From: Pipra filicauda
Taxonomy: Eukaryota; Chordata; Aves; Passeriformes; Pipridae
Length of the DNA stretch: 64,000 bases
NCBI RefSeq assembly: GCF_003945595.2
Contig: NW_024103718.1
Location: 1-64,000, forward strand
Direction of reading: 5' to 3'
The notes under the pieces are model-generated. The model made no database searches, was not told the DNA's origin, and saw only the letters and a program-made list of their open reading frames with translations. Shown here piece after piece: positions 27,751-39,179 of this stretch (position 1 is the stretch's first letter; every line of letters begins with the position of its first letter). Made by a program: the position numbers and the translations under genes.

Positions 27751-29624
27751 TCATCCTTAGGTGCCTTTACAAATGGAAGAATGTTCCTGCTGCAGAGCCC
27801 AAACATACTCCAAAGCCTGGGCAGCTGGGCATGGGGTTGAAATCAAGGTGCCCCAAATGGGTAGGGAGTTGGTAGTTTGGACCCCAGCCTGGTTTCCCAG
27901 TGTCTGTGGCTGGGCTTTGGGTCTTCTCTGGGGTGCCTGGTAACACCCTAGCCTCCAACTCTTGACACTCTTAGGTGAGTCTGGTATGAAGGATCTCTCC
28001 TCACAGTCAAGGTTTTTCTGTAGGTACATAGCAGAGAGATGTAGGGAGATATTGACTTGTCTGACTCTAAGGCTGAATTTCCATCTCTTGCAGTGCATTG
28101 AGCAGAATGCTGATAGGAGAAAAGGCTGTTTACAGAATATATAAGCGATACTTCAAAGAATTTTTCTAGCTTTGAGTTCTTCAGGCACAGGCTTTTGTGC
28201 ATAAAGCATTTCACGTTCTATAAACCTGATACACTATCTTCCTTATTAGATGAAGTATTACAATTACTCCAGTTTTCTCCCTGGGTTACTGCTTAAAATT
28301 TAGGTGATGATACAATAACTTATGATTCCTGTCCTGAGTCTGGGGTTATGTTAGAAGATGAAGGTAACTTTCTGCTCTACAGAAAGGATCAAGGAGATTC
28401 TCAGTATTGAGAGCTGCAGTTCCCCAGGATCCCCTCAAAATAATGAGAGAGTAAGTTGCAGTGTATTCCAGTATCTTATAAACCTACTTAACTTTATGCA
28501 TGTTAATAGCTTTAATAACTGAGATGGGAATGTGTATTGAGAGTTACAGCATTACAAATGTAGACATGCAGGACGAGGGTCTTTGTTTTTATCCAAACTC
28601 GTATATCCTTTAATTATTCTAGATATTTTATTTTTGCAATTCGATTTTTGTATATCTACAATTTCTTTTGCAATGGTGATGTATGTTAGGCTCTTTTCTA
28701 TTTTTCAAATGTTCAGTGGTAATTGTGTATAATCTTGATCCATTAGATATCTTCCTTTTCTTACAGAAACAGAATTTTATATTTTGTGTGCAGTATCCAT
28801 TTCAAAATAGAATAGGCAAAAAGACTGTTAGTAGAAATTTGTCAGTCATACTGATCAAATCATACTGAAAGCAGAAAACTTTATGTGCAAATGGAATAAG
28901 ATTAGGCTTTTTTTTTTCCCAGTCCCTTTCCTAGTTTTTTTTTTCCCCAGTCCCTTCCATTTGTAAGGAGCCTTAGCTTCACTTGGAAACAGGCTTGCAT
29001 TAGGCCATTTCTCATCAACTTCTTTATGCACCCAGCTGGTGGTGTCTGTGTGTAATCCCAGCCAGTTTCCCTTTGCAGCTGTGGGGGGCCTCCTTTGATG
29101 CGTCTCTGTAGGTGGCTGCCAGTCCCTCAACTGGGGCCGGCAAACAGAATCTCTTCTATAGAGGAAAAGAAAACACCCCCATAGATGCCATGTGACTGTT
29201 TGCTTTATGCATGCAGGAGGAACTGACGTCAGGTGCCTCAGGATATTGTTCTAATGCAATAACATGATGTTGTGGTGTGTATCTCTGTGCATCTATCTAA
29301 CGCAGAGCCTGTGATGAAGGACAGTGTGGTCAGTACCTCCCTTCTGCTCTTGGTCTCTTTTACTTTCAAGGCTCTCCACATGTACTGAAAAAAACTCTGC
29401 AGTGTCTGCTTGTGACTTTCAATTGAAAATACGATGAACTCTTCTAGACGTACTAAGTACAGTTTTCTTGTGTTGTTCTCACCTGTGCAGTTGTAGGCAC
29501 TGTTCATACAGCAGAGCAAATCATAAGCATGCAACAGAGGGGAAGCAATGCTGATTTTATTTTTGCTAGTCAGTTGGGAAGAAAGGAGGAGAAGTTATTT
29601 CACATATCCTTGGTATGCAGCAGA
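27751..29624. other. Intergenic DNA without a recognisable gene
   Basis: This is mixed-composition non-coding sequence. Two T-runs each followed by ccccagtccctt (about 28908 and 28936) form a short imperfect duplication. Nothing else was recognised. Confidence 0.5.
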
Positions 29625-29950
29625 GATCACAGAATGGTTAAGGTTGGAAGGGACCACTGGATGTCTTCTAGTCCAACCTGCTTGCTCAAGTAGGGACCCC
29701 CTAGAGTATGTTACTCAGGATAGTTTCCAGATGGTTTTTGAACATCTCCAGGGAAGGAGACTCCACAACCTCTCTGAGTATCCTGTTCCAGTACTCAGTC
29801 ACCCTCACAGTAAAGAAGTTCTTTCTCATGTTCAGGTGGAACTTGCTGTGTTTCAGCTTCTGCCTTTTGCCCCTTGTCTTATTGCTCAGCACCACTGAGA
29901 AGAGCCTGGCTCCATTCTCTTGACACCCTCCCTTCAGATACCAGTGTTCT
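29625..29950 (-). mobile_element. CR1 retroposon 3' fragment, minus strand
   Basis: On the + strand it begins with the complement of the CR1 tail (tcacagaatggttaagg, ttggaagggacc). Read on the minus strand it encodes a still-open C-terminal piece of the CR1 polyprotein, with the landmarks NMRKNFFTVRVTEYWNR and REVVESPSLEMFK, ending near 29701. It is 5'-truncated around 29950. The open frame suggests a fairly late insertion compared with the other copies here. Confidence 0.92.
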
Positions 29951-31221
29951 TTTTTTTTGGTCGCAGCTTTCACCTCTTTTCAGTTTGAATGTACATACTG
30001 ATACAAGAGGTTTAAAAAGTAATGTCAAACAGTAAAACTAGGCCAAATTTTTCAATATTATGTGTAAATGCAAGGAACTTGTGTTCTGCTGGGGTGACCG
30101 TGCAGCTAGAGCCTGATGAAAATATCCGCGTTTGGGTGAACCCACTTGCCCAGCAGTTTTTTGCCTCCTCTGGTTCCTCCCTGTGGCATGGGAATGTGCC
30201 AGTTATTCTGGGACATCCTGGCTCTCATTGCAGAATGTGATTGTACATACAGCCTGAGAGAATTTACTGAAGACTATAAAAGCATGGTATAAAAATGATG
30301 TAATAATGCGTGAATTGAGGGGGTGATGTAATCTGGTAAAACCTCTCTAACAATGGCTACTGCAGTTACACAGTCTTCTGGCTGTAAAGGAACTGCCTTC
30401 TTATCTGCTTGAGGACCTAGATTGTATCTAAATTCTGAGGGATTTATTCTTAATATAACTATGTGTATTGCCTATATACCTTTTCCTTATGGATTTTTTT
30501 TTTTACTGTCTTCTAGCTCTCTTGGGAGATTGTCACAAAGCTGTCTTGGGGGTGAACTGAAAACTGCATATGACCTACTCCCTTTCCTTTACTAAATGTC
30601 TTTCATCTTCAGAAAGTGTAGTCTTGATCTGCTGCTGGAGCAAGGATAAAGAGGACGCTCAGGCCTACCCTCATTTCGCACATTACCATTGTAGGAAAAA
30701 AACAAATATTGGAAATAACACTATTTAAAGGAAAAAAGTGTTATGCTTTGTGAACACTGCTTTGAACGTCTTGGATGGTGCCTTTTTTACACTTCTGTGT
30801 TGTGGGCAGCTTCTGCTTCTGTTGTATTTCAACAGAAGTCTGAGATGGTAACAGTGATGCTTCTTAGGCACTCTTATCATGGTAGAACTCTTTTATAGCG
30901 TTTCCTGGGATGACAGTTCACTTAGATGTGACAGAGTAGTGCCAATCCCTATCAGCTGAAATCCAGGACACCTGCAGTGGAGAACCCACACTCAGCTGCA
31001 TGGGTCACTTTAGAAGAGGATGACTTGGAGTACTGTGTGCTGGGGAGCTGAGCAGTGAGTAGTTCCTGCAGAAGATTAGCAGCACCCCTCTCATGCCGGC
31101 CTTGCTTGTGTTCCACAGGGCAGGAGCTTGGATAAGGCAGCTGACACAGTTGCACTTTTCACCCTCACCCCGGGGAAGTTCGGTGGGTGGATGGGTCTCC
31201 TCTCTGTACTGCAGGTGCACA
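29951..31221. other. Intergenic DNA upstream of PCCA
   Basis: No gene was recognised. The sequence is AT-rich until about 30950 and then rises in GC toward the CR1 fragment and CpG island that precede PCCA. Confidence 0.5.
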
Positions 31222-31490
31222 GGCAGCCCCATACGTGAGGGAATGGCACAAAGCTGTGTTGGGAGGTTTAGGTTGGATATTAGGAAAAGGTTTTTCACCC
31301 AGAGGGTTGTTGAGCACTGGAACAAGCTCCCCAGGGAAGCGGTCACCAAGCCTATCAGAGTTCAAGAAGTGTTTGGACAACGCTCTCAGGCGCATGGTAT
31401 GATTGTTGGGGACGTCTTGTGAAGAGCCAGGAGTTGCACTTGGATGATCCCAGTGGGTCCCTTCCAACTCAGGATAATCTGTGATTTATT
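31222..31490 (+). mobile_element. CR1 3' fragment abutting the PCCA CpG island
   Basis: The CR1 C-terminal coding tail is readable on the + strand (LDIRKRFFTQRVVEHWNKLP, then REAVTKP). It is followed by the non-coding tail with cccttccaactcaggataat and a final ctgtgattt. It is 5'-truncated. Its 3' end lies about 335 bp upstream of the PCCA start codon. Confidence 0.93.
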
Positions 31491-31526
31491 TGTTCAAGCA
31501 TCACTGAATGAAATTCACGAGCAGCT

Positions 31527-31563
31527 GTGTCCCTTCCAACCCAGGATATTCCACGGTTCCATG
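31527..31563 (+). mobile_element. Second, very short CR1 3' tail
   Basis: A second copy of the CR1 tail motif (tcccttccaacccaggat, then attccacggttccatg) lies 37 bp after the previous copy. It could be a separate heavily truncated insertion or a duplicated tail. It merges directly into the CpG island. Confidence 0.65.
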
Positions 31564-32260
31564 TGGGCGCTCGGGGCTCGGTGCCGCCCCGGGGCAGCCC
31601 CTCACGCCGCGCGCGCACGGGCTCAGCTCGCGCGCGGGGGGGGGGGGGCGGGGCCACGGGCGCGCGCAAGCGCAGCCCCGAGGAGGGGCACATGCGGCGG
31701 GCCCCTCGCGCCCCTCCCCGCCCTGGGCAGGCGGGCGCGCGCCGGGATTGGCTGCGCGCGGCGGGGCCCCGGCGGCGCCGGCGCGGGTGAAAGGGCGGCC
31801 GGGCAGCGGCGGCCGCGCGCGGACATGGCGGCGGCGGCGGTGCTGCTGCGCTGGGGCGGCCGGCGGGGGCGGCCGGGGGTGAGCGGTGCCGAGGGGCCGG
31901 CCTGGGAGCGGGCACTGAGCTGCGGGGCCGCGCTCCGGGGCGGCGGAGGGTCCCCGTGGATGGAGTCGAATGGGCTCGCCGGGCGGGGGCTGTTCCCTGT
32001 GTGCGGGGGGGAAGAGGGAAGTTGGATGTCAGCCCCCCACGAGGAGCGTCCCCGTGTGACGGGCGGGAACCTCCGGCTGGGTGAGGGGAGCTCTCTGTCC
32101 GGACCTTGCGGCCGCGGCGGTGCCGGGGGGTGCGTGGGGGTGTTGCCCCTCTGGCCCCGGGTGGGCGGTGGGGAGCGGCCGGGGGTGCCCGCGGGTGCCG
32201 GCTGGGGGGCGGCGGTGCCGGGCAGCTGTAAGAGCTGCCTTCTGGTTTCTGTGCCTGAGG
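31560..32260 (+). promoter_or_regulatory. PCCA: CpG-island promoter and 5' UTR of PCCA
   Basis: This is a dense CpG island surrounding the start codon, with no TATA box, typical of a housekeeping metabolic gene. Visible candidate elements upstream of the ATG are a 12-mer at 31663-31674 (CGCGCAAGCGCA, one mismatch to the NRF1 palindrome), a GC box on the minus sense at 31716-31723 (CCCCGCCC), and an inverted CCAAT box at 31747-31752 (ATTGGC) about 75 nt before the ATG. A run of 13 G at 31636-31648 lies further upstream. The transcription start cannot be fixed from sequence. The CCAAT and GC boxes suggest it lies roughly between 31770 and 31820. The island continues into intron 1 to about 32260. 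Confidence 0.75.
31825..31878 (+). CDS. PCCA: PCCA coding exon 1: start codon and first part of the mitochondrial leader
   Basis: This is the first coding exon of the alpha subunit of propionyl-CoA carboxylase. The enzyme is a biotin-dependent mitochondrial matrix enzyme that carboxylates propionyl-CoA to methylmalonyl-CoA. The exon encodes 18 residues, MAAAAVLLRWGGRRGRPG. It is rich in Ala and Arg and has no acidic residue, as expected of a mitochondrial presequence. The ATG has G at -3 and G at +4, and lies inside a CpG island. The exon ends in phase 0 at a GTGAGC donor (31879), which matches the phase of the acceptor at 39102. The leader is not conserved enough between species to prove the start on its own. 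The call rests on position, splice phase and the downstream PCCA exons. The frame stays open upstream to in-frame ATGs at 31561 and 31444, but 31561 has poor context and 31444 lies in a CR1 fragment. Confidence 0.8.
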
Positions 32261-32384
32261 GCTGCCAGCATCCAAGAGGTCGTTCCTTGGTGTAAACAAT
32301 CGGCGTGTTGCCGGGAGACCATGGCGGTTTAGTTATTTTTATTTTTTTTTAATTAATTTTATGCTGCTGCACAGCTTTTTGATG

Positions 32385-32547
32385 CTTCAGGGTGGTGGAG
32401 TCACCGTCCCTGGAGGTGTTTAAGAAAAGACTGGACGTGGCACTCAGTGTCATGGTCTAGTTCATGGTGATGTTCGGGCACAGGTTGGACTCGGTGATCT
32501 GCGGCATCTTTTGCAACTCAGATGATCCTGTCATTCTGTGATTCCAG
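32385..32547 (+). mobile_element. CR1 3' fragment in PCCA intron 1
   Basis: The CR1 tail signature is visible on the + strand: tccctggaggtgtttaagaa, gactggacgtggcactcagt, ggttggactcggtgatct, then ttctgtgattcc. It is 5'-truncated and its reading frame is broken. It lies just beyond the downstream edge of the CpG island. Confidence 0.93.
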
Positions 32548-35500
32548 TTTCCTTCTGCTCTCTCCCTCTGTTGAACGAGAGCTTATCAAAGCCCTGGGGT
32601 AGAGGGTAGTTTTGTGCTATTTTTAGTTGGAAAATCTAGGCTAATGGAGAAAGCTTCGTGGAACTGTTATCTCTTCTCTCCTCACCCACCCATTTACCCC
32701 AGATACTTAGGGTGCTTTCGCTGAGGCACTTGCTTTATTTTCATCTGTTACTTCTACAGATTGTGTTAAAAGAAGATTATTTTAGATAAGAACAAGCAGC
32801 ATTAACACATAGTGTTGTGTAACAGTTGAATGACACTACAACTAGTTTCATTATGGGAGGAGTAGTGCAAAATATCTCTAATTGTTTACAATAGGAAGAA
32901 TTATTTTTTTTTCCTGAAAAGGAAAATTTATGTGGACGTCTGCAGGTTCCAGTGGAGAAGAAAGGAGTGACTTGCAGAAAATGTTTTCCCCAGTGTACCC
33001 CTGGGGGTGTGGTGTAGGATAGATTTCTGCCTAGAAATGTTCCCTCCTAGCAGTACTGTAAAGAACTCATCACATGTCTTTAGGGATCATGTAAAAGAGG
33101 TGGTTTATGTGGGCAGGGCATTTTGAGAAGGGATTAAAGAGGAAAATAGCATGTGTTTTATGCAAGTATTTTTCCTTAGGAAATATACGTAAGTAAACTT
33201 GTTTTCTTGAAAAGCAAAAAAGTTGTTTAATTGGAGATGATGACTTGAAATTAACAGAGGGCTTGTCCTCCTTTATTTTTGGTAGCCTTAAGTGTGTGTA
33301 TATATAGATGTGGAATGCTTCTGCTGTTCCTACTAAATAGTCCTAAGACTTTGGTGTCAGTCCTTTGGAGCCTCCCTGAAAAAGGCCTACTTTGTCTCCT
33401 TCTATGTGGCATCTCAAGGGCGTGGTCTGGCTGCACCAGTGTAAGCAGAATGGAAATGTTACATTAATGGCACCTTTGTGAAATAAAGTGTTTTTTTAGC
33501 TGCCTAGTAGTGTTGTGATTGATGTAACTGAAGTGATTTCTAACCTTTAATATCTGTGTATGAAAGTCAGCGTCAAGACAACAGTATATTGGGAAACATC
33601 TAATAAAACAAATTTGCCTAGAAATTGCTTTCATAGATTCTCTAATGTTTCGGTGACAGACAAATAATATAATTGATGTCTTCAAACTTTAGTGTGCTAG
33701 GAGCTGTTAAAATTTTTGCAAAGACTAGTGGCTAATGAGATGTCCTTAATTTCCTTTGCTACTTTCATGTGGGAGTCAATAAAGGACCACAGGAGAAGGA
33801 TGCAAAAAACCACTGAGCTGCGGATTTGATTCTTTGCAGTGTTTCTAATTTAGTGCCTATCACTTCTGTTTAGGTTTTATGCAGAACTGGTTCTGTTTAG
33901 AATATAACCAAAATTTCATTTTGAGTGCTTTGCACTTCTGGAGCTGGGAGAAAATCTGATGTTGAAAGAAGTCTGTAGTTACAGAATGAGGATGAGAGAT
34001 GGCTTTTGCTATTTCAGTTGTGAAACTCTTTTGAGAGAGCTGTCAGACTCAAAAGGTTTAAAATAGTGTAGAACAAAGTGATAAATACTTCATGCATTCA
34101 AGGGTAAACTGCTGATATAGATTTCATCAGCGTAGATCAGTTTTCTAATCACTGAACTAAATGTATGGAAAGTTTCTCTGCCATCTGTGCACCCAGCGTT
34201 TAAGTCATGGAAGTTATCTGTACAGTAGGAGCTCCTTGCTCTCTTCTGATATTGTTTTTAGCATGCTGTTATTCCAGGGAAAAATTTTCCCCGTTGTTTG
34301 AGAACAGAAGCATCAGGCTGATGGGATGCAAGATTGGTATCATTTGTCATTAGGGAAGGGAGTTCACATGATCACCAGTCTGGGGAGATGAATGTAGCCA
34401 TAGACTTCTGGAGTTCAGTGATTGTTTCTAGTATGTAAACTACAGATTTTAGTGCTGACAAGCACTATCAAAGCGTAATGCAGGTAGAGATTTCTAGTTT
34501 TCTTCCTGCTTCCAGGAGTAGCTTTTTGGAATTTGTAGGGAAAGCATGCTGTGCCATGTCCTATGGGCAAAAGTTAATTCTGAAAGGACAAAAAGTTGAG
34601 ATCATTAAAGTCTACACTGAGTAAAAAATGGCACTCTTGTTCTGAAACACTTTGTGCTTTAATTATTTCGTTATTTTGCCTGCCCCAAACTTGCATTGAT
34701 TGTTACACTGCCATGATCTGTTTCACAGGTGCTAGCCAGCCTTCCTAGAGCTGTTTAAGCTGCTGCATGAGAAACTGTTCCAACTTTCTGCAGCTGCTAG
34801 GTCTTGATCACAGGCTGCTCCTTTTGAGCTCCTGTCTCCCTCCAACTTGTGCCAGCACTGCTGTGTAAATATCTTGGATAAGCTGGACTAAAGTCTGCCT
34901 GAGAACATATTTTTCCACACTCCTTTTGAATATCTTCTCAGGTGGTTGTATTCCCATGTCTGGTTCACTATGTGACTATATGAACTCCAGGGACTGGCAC
35001 AGAGGAGAAGCTGCATGGGCATAAGAATGACCGACTTTAAAGAAACAGCCTTAGATGGATGAGTGTGTCTTTGTTTGTAGTTTGTGTGCTGTGTTGGCAA
35101 ATACGAAAACCAGATTTTCTGTTCTTAGAATTATGAATGTTTCTCAAACCCGGTCAGAGGGAAAGAGCTCTTATGTGTAGTGCAGCGTGCTTTACAGAAC
35201 CTACATCTGTGTTTGCAGTTGGCTTCAGGGGGATCTGCTTACAGTTACAAGTGCTTGGCTCTCCAAGACTCTGGGAGTACAAAGGAAAGGAAAGCGCTTC
35301 CTTAGAGAAAAGAACAGAAGCATTATGTTTGCTTTACCATTTACAAGATTCGTACAATATTGTACTAGGAAGCTGCGTTTTCTACCTTATGAATTGAAAG
35401 TCTTGCAGCCACCTGAAGGTGCCTGCTTCCTATGTGCTTTATACAGACTCTATCAGTAAAGTTCCATAAACAGGGAATTACGATGTCAAATGAGTTGAAA

Positions 35501-37875
35501 TAAAAAAGATTTGGGAACATTTGCTGTATAATCAAAATGTGAAAAAGCCCCCATTGTCTTCATGTTTATAACTGCTCGTGAATACTGATGGTTACGAGTA
35601 GATACACCACGAAGATAAGGGGGTTATTCTCATAGTATCTGAAACCTGAATCTCTGAAAATGTAGGGGCAAAAACCTTAATGGAAGAAAGTCGAATTTAA
35701 GTCTAGTGAAAATAGGTGTGCTAGTTTGGCTGTTACTATTCGGTATTGCTTACTGTATTTTCTAGTAATTCTAAAATATACATTCCTTCCCATACTAGAC
35801 TTAGAGCAAATGTTGATATATGATGCTTTTCCTGTCTGAAATCTGGAATTCTGTACCTCTGTTTCAACACTGAGACCTTTTTCTGCCTGTAAAGCTCAGT
35901 ATCAATGAGTTATTTACAAGCTGACCAGTATGGCGAGGAAATTTCCTTCCTCAATGAGGGCATGTAAACCTTTAAAAACACACGGGTAAACCATATCTGA
36001 AAAACGAGTTAATGATCTATTTTGCTGTTGTATGCTGTGTCCTTAAACCACCTGAAGAGGTTTCCTAGGGCTGCACTGGGTCCCTGAGGGGAGGCAGGTT
36101 CTCTGTGAGGTCTCAAAGTGGCAGTGTGCGATGGGCATACTGTTCTACAAGTTACTGTGTAGTTTGAATTTTTTTATATGAAGTTATTCTGTAACTGTTA
36201 CAGCTGTTTAGGTTTCAGCTCAGTTTGGCTATTGCACCATTAATAGATAAAGCAAGATGCTTTTCTATAATATAGTGCTAACACCATTTTCTGAAGATTC
36301 ATTAGAGGTGGGAAACTCCAAGCCAAATGCAGAAGTTCAGAGTTGAGCTCTCATAAATTAATAGTCTGCATTCTTGGGCTTTCAAGAGTCAAAAGTTTTA
36401 TCAAATTGAAGTAACAAGTCATGACAAAAATAGGTTATACCTGATGACTCTACTGCCCTCTCCTAGTTTTGCAGGGTACAAAAAAGTCACTAGATCAAGC
36501 TGAGCTCTCTTTGCAGTATTCTGAGGAAATCTCTAAGTAGGGTATAATACCTAGGGCATGTGTGGTTTTGTGGAGGCAGCCAATTAAGGATGTAGGTTGA
36601 GGGTTAGATTGGTTTTGCTGGGTTGGTGGTTTGAGAGTTCTTTGGGGGTTTCAGTGTAGCTTTTAATGAACCTACCTATGGCAGGAACTTTGGAACATGG
36701 AGTAGGTGATGACACCTGAATAGCTGTGGATTTGGAGATGGCAATTTAGCAGTGTTCCTTTGTGGCCTTAGACGTGAATTATTTACAATATGCTTGTTTA
36801 TTTTTAAGTAATTATTCAATTGCTCATAGTGTCTGGGAGCAGACCTCTACAGAGACTTTTCTTGAAGTGGATTCTAGATTAAGCAAGCTCTTAAACCTTA
36901 GTGTATATTGGTACAGATACATACAGAACCTCTTCTTTCCAAAGCTGTGAATTAGAGTTGGAACTTCCCATCTGAGTTGAGCAATATGTTTGATTTGTTT
37001 TAGGAAGTTACCCCACATGTATCCGATTCAGGGCTGAACCTGTTTTTTTTACGTGATTTGTGTGTGTGTGTGAGAGGAGGCAGCTAAATTTTTAAACATA
37101 GGTACGTAATTAGGTTAGGCTATTGCAAGATTTTTATGTGAAATCTGTCCAATTCTGTAGTGTAAAAACAGAGTTGAGTGTTTTTTAAAGTTTTTCCATT
37201 TTTTTTTAATTGCTTGGCGACTTTACTGTTTCTGTATAAAAAGTTTGAACAAGGCTTTTTTCAAGATGGCTAAGATTCTACAACCTAATGCTAACTGATT
37301 TTTCCCATCATAGCCTTTTCTTCCAGTCTCCATCTGTGCATAGCTCTTCTGGTTTCTCATAAGCATTCAAACCCATTTTTTTATAAAAGGTGTTTACAAG
37401 AAAGTTCAGAAGCTTTTTCTCCCTTGCTTGGTTGTCCCCTTTTGCCCTGCTAACTGCAAGTATTTAGATTAGCCTCACTGACCCTTAACAAGCACTTTCT
37501 CCAATGAATAATATTAACTCGGTGGAGACTTTTTGTGTGTGTCCTGTATGACCTTCTGTAGACTATTTGCTGTCCCTCAAGCACTTCTGTCAATAGTGTT
37601 TCAGAGGAGAGGAACTCAATCTGCTTGACTCTGTGTACTCTGGAGCAGGAGAGTGTACTCTGCTGCTACTGCTGTAGCTATCCTTCCTCTGACAGTATCT
37701 AGAGCAGAATACAATCACTGAAGATGTTACAGTCGCTCTGTAAACTTGCAATAAGGACCAGCTGGTAGGTGTGATTGCAACTGCAAGAATTCTGTCCTTA
37801 ACTGCATCCCTTTAATGCCTGAAAAGGCTTGTACTGTTACATCCTCAGGTAGGAGTAATATATCCCTGCAAAAAA

Positions 37876-37892
37876 CAAACAAACAAACAAAA
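37876..37892 (+). repeat. (CAAA)n microsatellite
   Basis: Short tetranucleotide repeat followed by C- and A-runs in PCCA intron 1. Confidence 0.9.
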
Positions 37893-39101
37893 CCCCCCAA
37901 AAACTCCCAACCTCTGGTTGTTCTGATTCTAGTATATCAAATGATTTGCATTTCAGTTTGCTCTGGATTTTATTTTTGAGGAGTAAAGTGAGAAAAATGA
38001 AAGAAGCAAAAAACCCTCAGTGAAACAAAAAGTGAAGGGGAAAGAGCCCAGCATGTGAAACAGGGTGGAACGGTTGCTTTCAATTGACTTTTTCTAGTGT
38101 CAGAATAATTAATATACATGAATCATTCTGGAAGGTTTAAGCACAGCTGGATTAAATGGGAACAATGTATGCTATGTCTGCCACTAGTGAATGGCATCTA
38201 AATGGTTTGTGAAACTATAGTAGCTTTCTGCTCATGAGGTTTGGTTGGAGCTGGCATGAGATGGTATGCTTTAAGGCTTCCTTTAGTTCTGTATTACAGT
38301 ACTTTTATTGAAATATTTTTTTCCTTTATAAGATTATAGTATCAGCTGCATTACAAATATGATGGCCTTCTCAGTCCTGGGCTGTTTTCTGCTTTCTGTG
38401 ATGCAACATGAGAATTATTTTCAAACTTGATCAGACCAGAGGGCTGTGTAGGGAGTGTGCTCATTCCAGTTGCTGCCAGCCACTGTTACTTCCAGATCAG
38501 TATAAGCTTTCAGGAAACTTAAAATTTTAACAATTTTTCAATTATCTCAAGTTCACTACCCTTGTGGAAGGTGCAAGTGAATTCTCTACTTAACCTCCTT
38601 ATGCGAACCTATGGTTCCTTATTTTTTGGTCTTCTAATGTAGTCCATATTCATATTGTTTTCCCCAAAAATACAGGAGAACCTTCTCGCAGGAGAGCCTT
38701 TACTTTCTACTACTTAGATTTCTGCAGCTCTTGAAAACAGTTCGTTCAGATAGAATTGACAGATTCTGAGTTCTGGCAGTCGCCAGTCACTACTGTTTCA
38801 TGCTTCCTGCTAGACGATATTTAGTGTTAAGGATTTTGCAGTCTTTTTGATTCCAAGTGGGTGATCAAGTGTGGCTCTGCTTATACCTAAGCTAATGACT
38901 TCATATCTAGAATTTCTGAATTGTTTCTGGTTACTGTTTGTGGGTGTGTGCTTGGGGAAGGGCAGTTCTGTATGAGCTTTCATCCACTTGATGAGAGAGT
39001 GAAAGGGATATGGAAGTTTCCTCAGGATGTCAGTGTGTGAAATGTTTTTAATGGCATACGGTAACAGGAGAAAATGGTTTAACTCCCTCTTTCTTCTGTA
39101 G

Positions 39102-39179
39102 TGTGAAACGCTGTGTTCAAGATGGTGCCTTATAACTTCACATAAACTGTATTCGTCTGTGTATGATCCGAATGAAAAG
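39102..39179 (+). CDS. PCCA: PCCA coding exon 2: leader end and start of the mature subunit
   Basis: The exon is flanked by a pyrimidine-rich acceptor (ctttcttctgtag) and a consensus GTAAGT donor. It is 78 nt long (26 codons) and phase 0 at both ends. Read in that phase it ends in YDPNEK, the motif just before the biotin-carboxylase domain in vertebrate PCCA. The first part contains three Cys, two Lys/Arg and a hydrophobic CLITS stretch. It is divergent, as expected for the part of the leader that is removed after import. The acceptor AG is followed by TGT, giving Cys as the first exon-2 residue after Gly18. Exons 1 and 2 together give a 44-residue N-terminal segment. The exact processing site of the matrix peptidase cannot be read from the sequence. 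Confidence 0.93.

Larger units (their letters stand above)
31879..39101 (+). other. PCCA: PCCA intron 1
   Basis: The intron is defined by a GTGAGC donor and a ttctgtag acceptor, and is about 7.2 kb. It holds the downstream half of the CpG island (to about 32260) and a CR1 3' fragment at 32385-32547. The rest is unremarkable AT-rich sequence with small simple repeats (TG at 37060-37072, CAAA at 37876-37892). I see no additional coding exon in it. Confidence 0.8.

Noticed and set aside
29548..29898. 116-codon opening on the + strand
   Set aside because: It is the antisense of the CR1 fragment, whose coding sense is the minus strand.
31444..32295. 283-codon opening on the + strand, and a 276-codon opening on the minus strand over the same place
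   Set aside because: Both come from the GC-rich island with few stop codons. Only the 18 codons at 31825-31878 are used, up to a splice donor. The rest is promoter, 5' UTR and intron 1.
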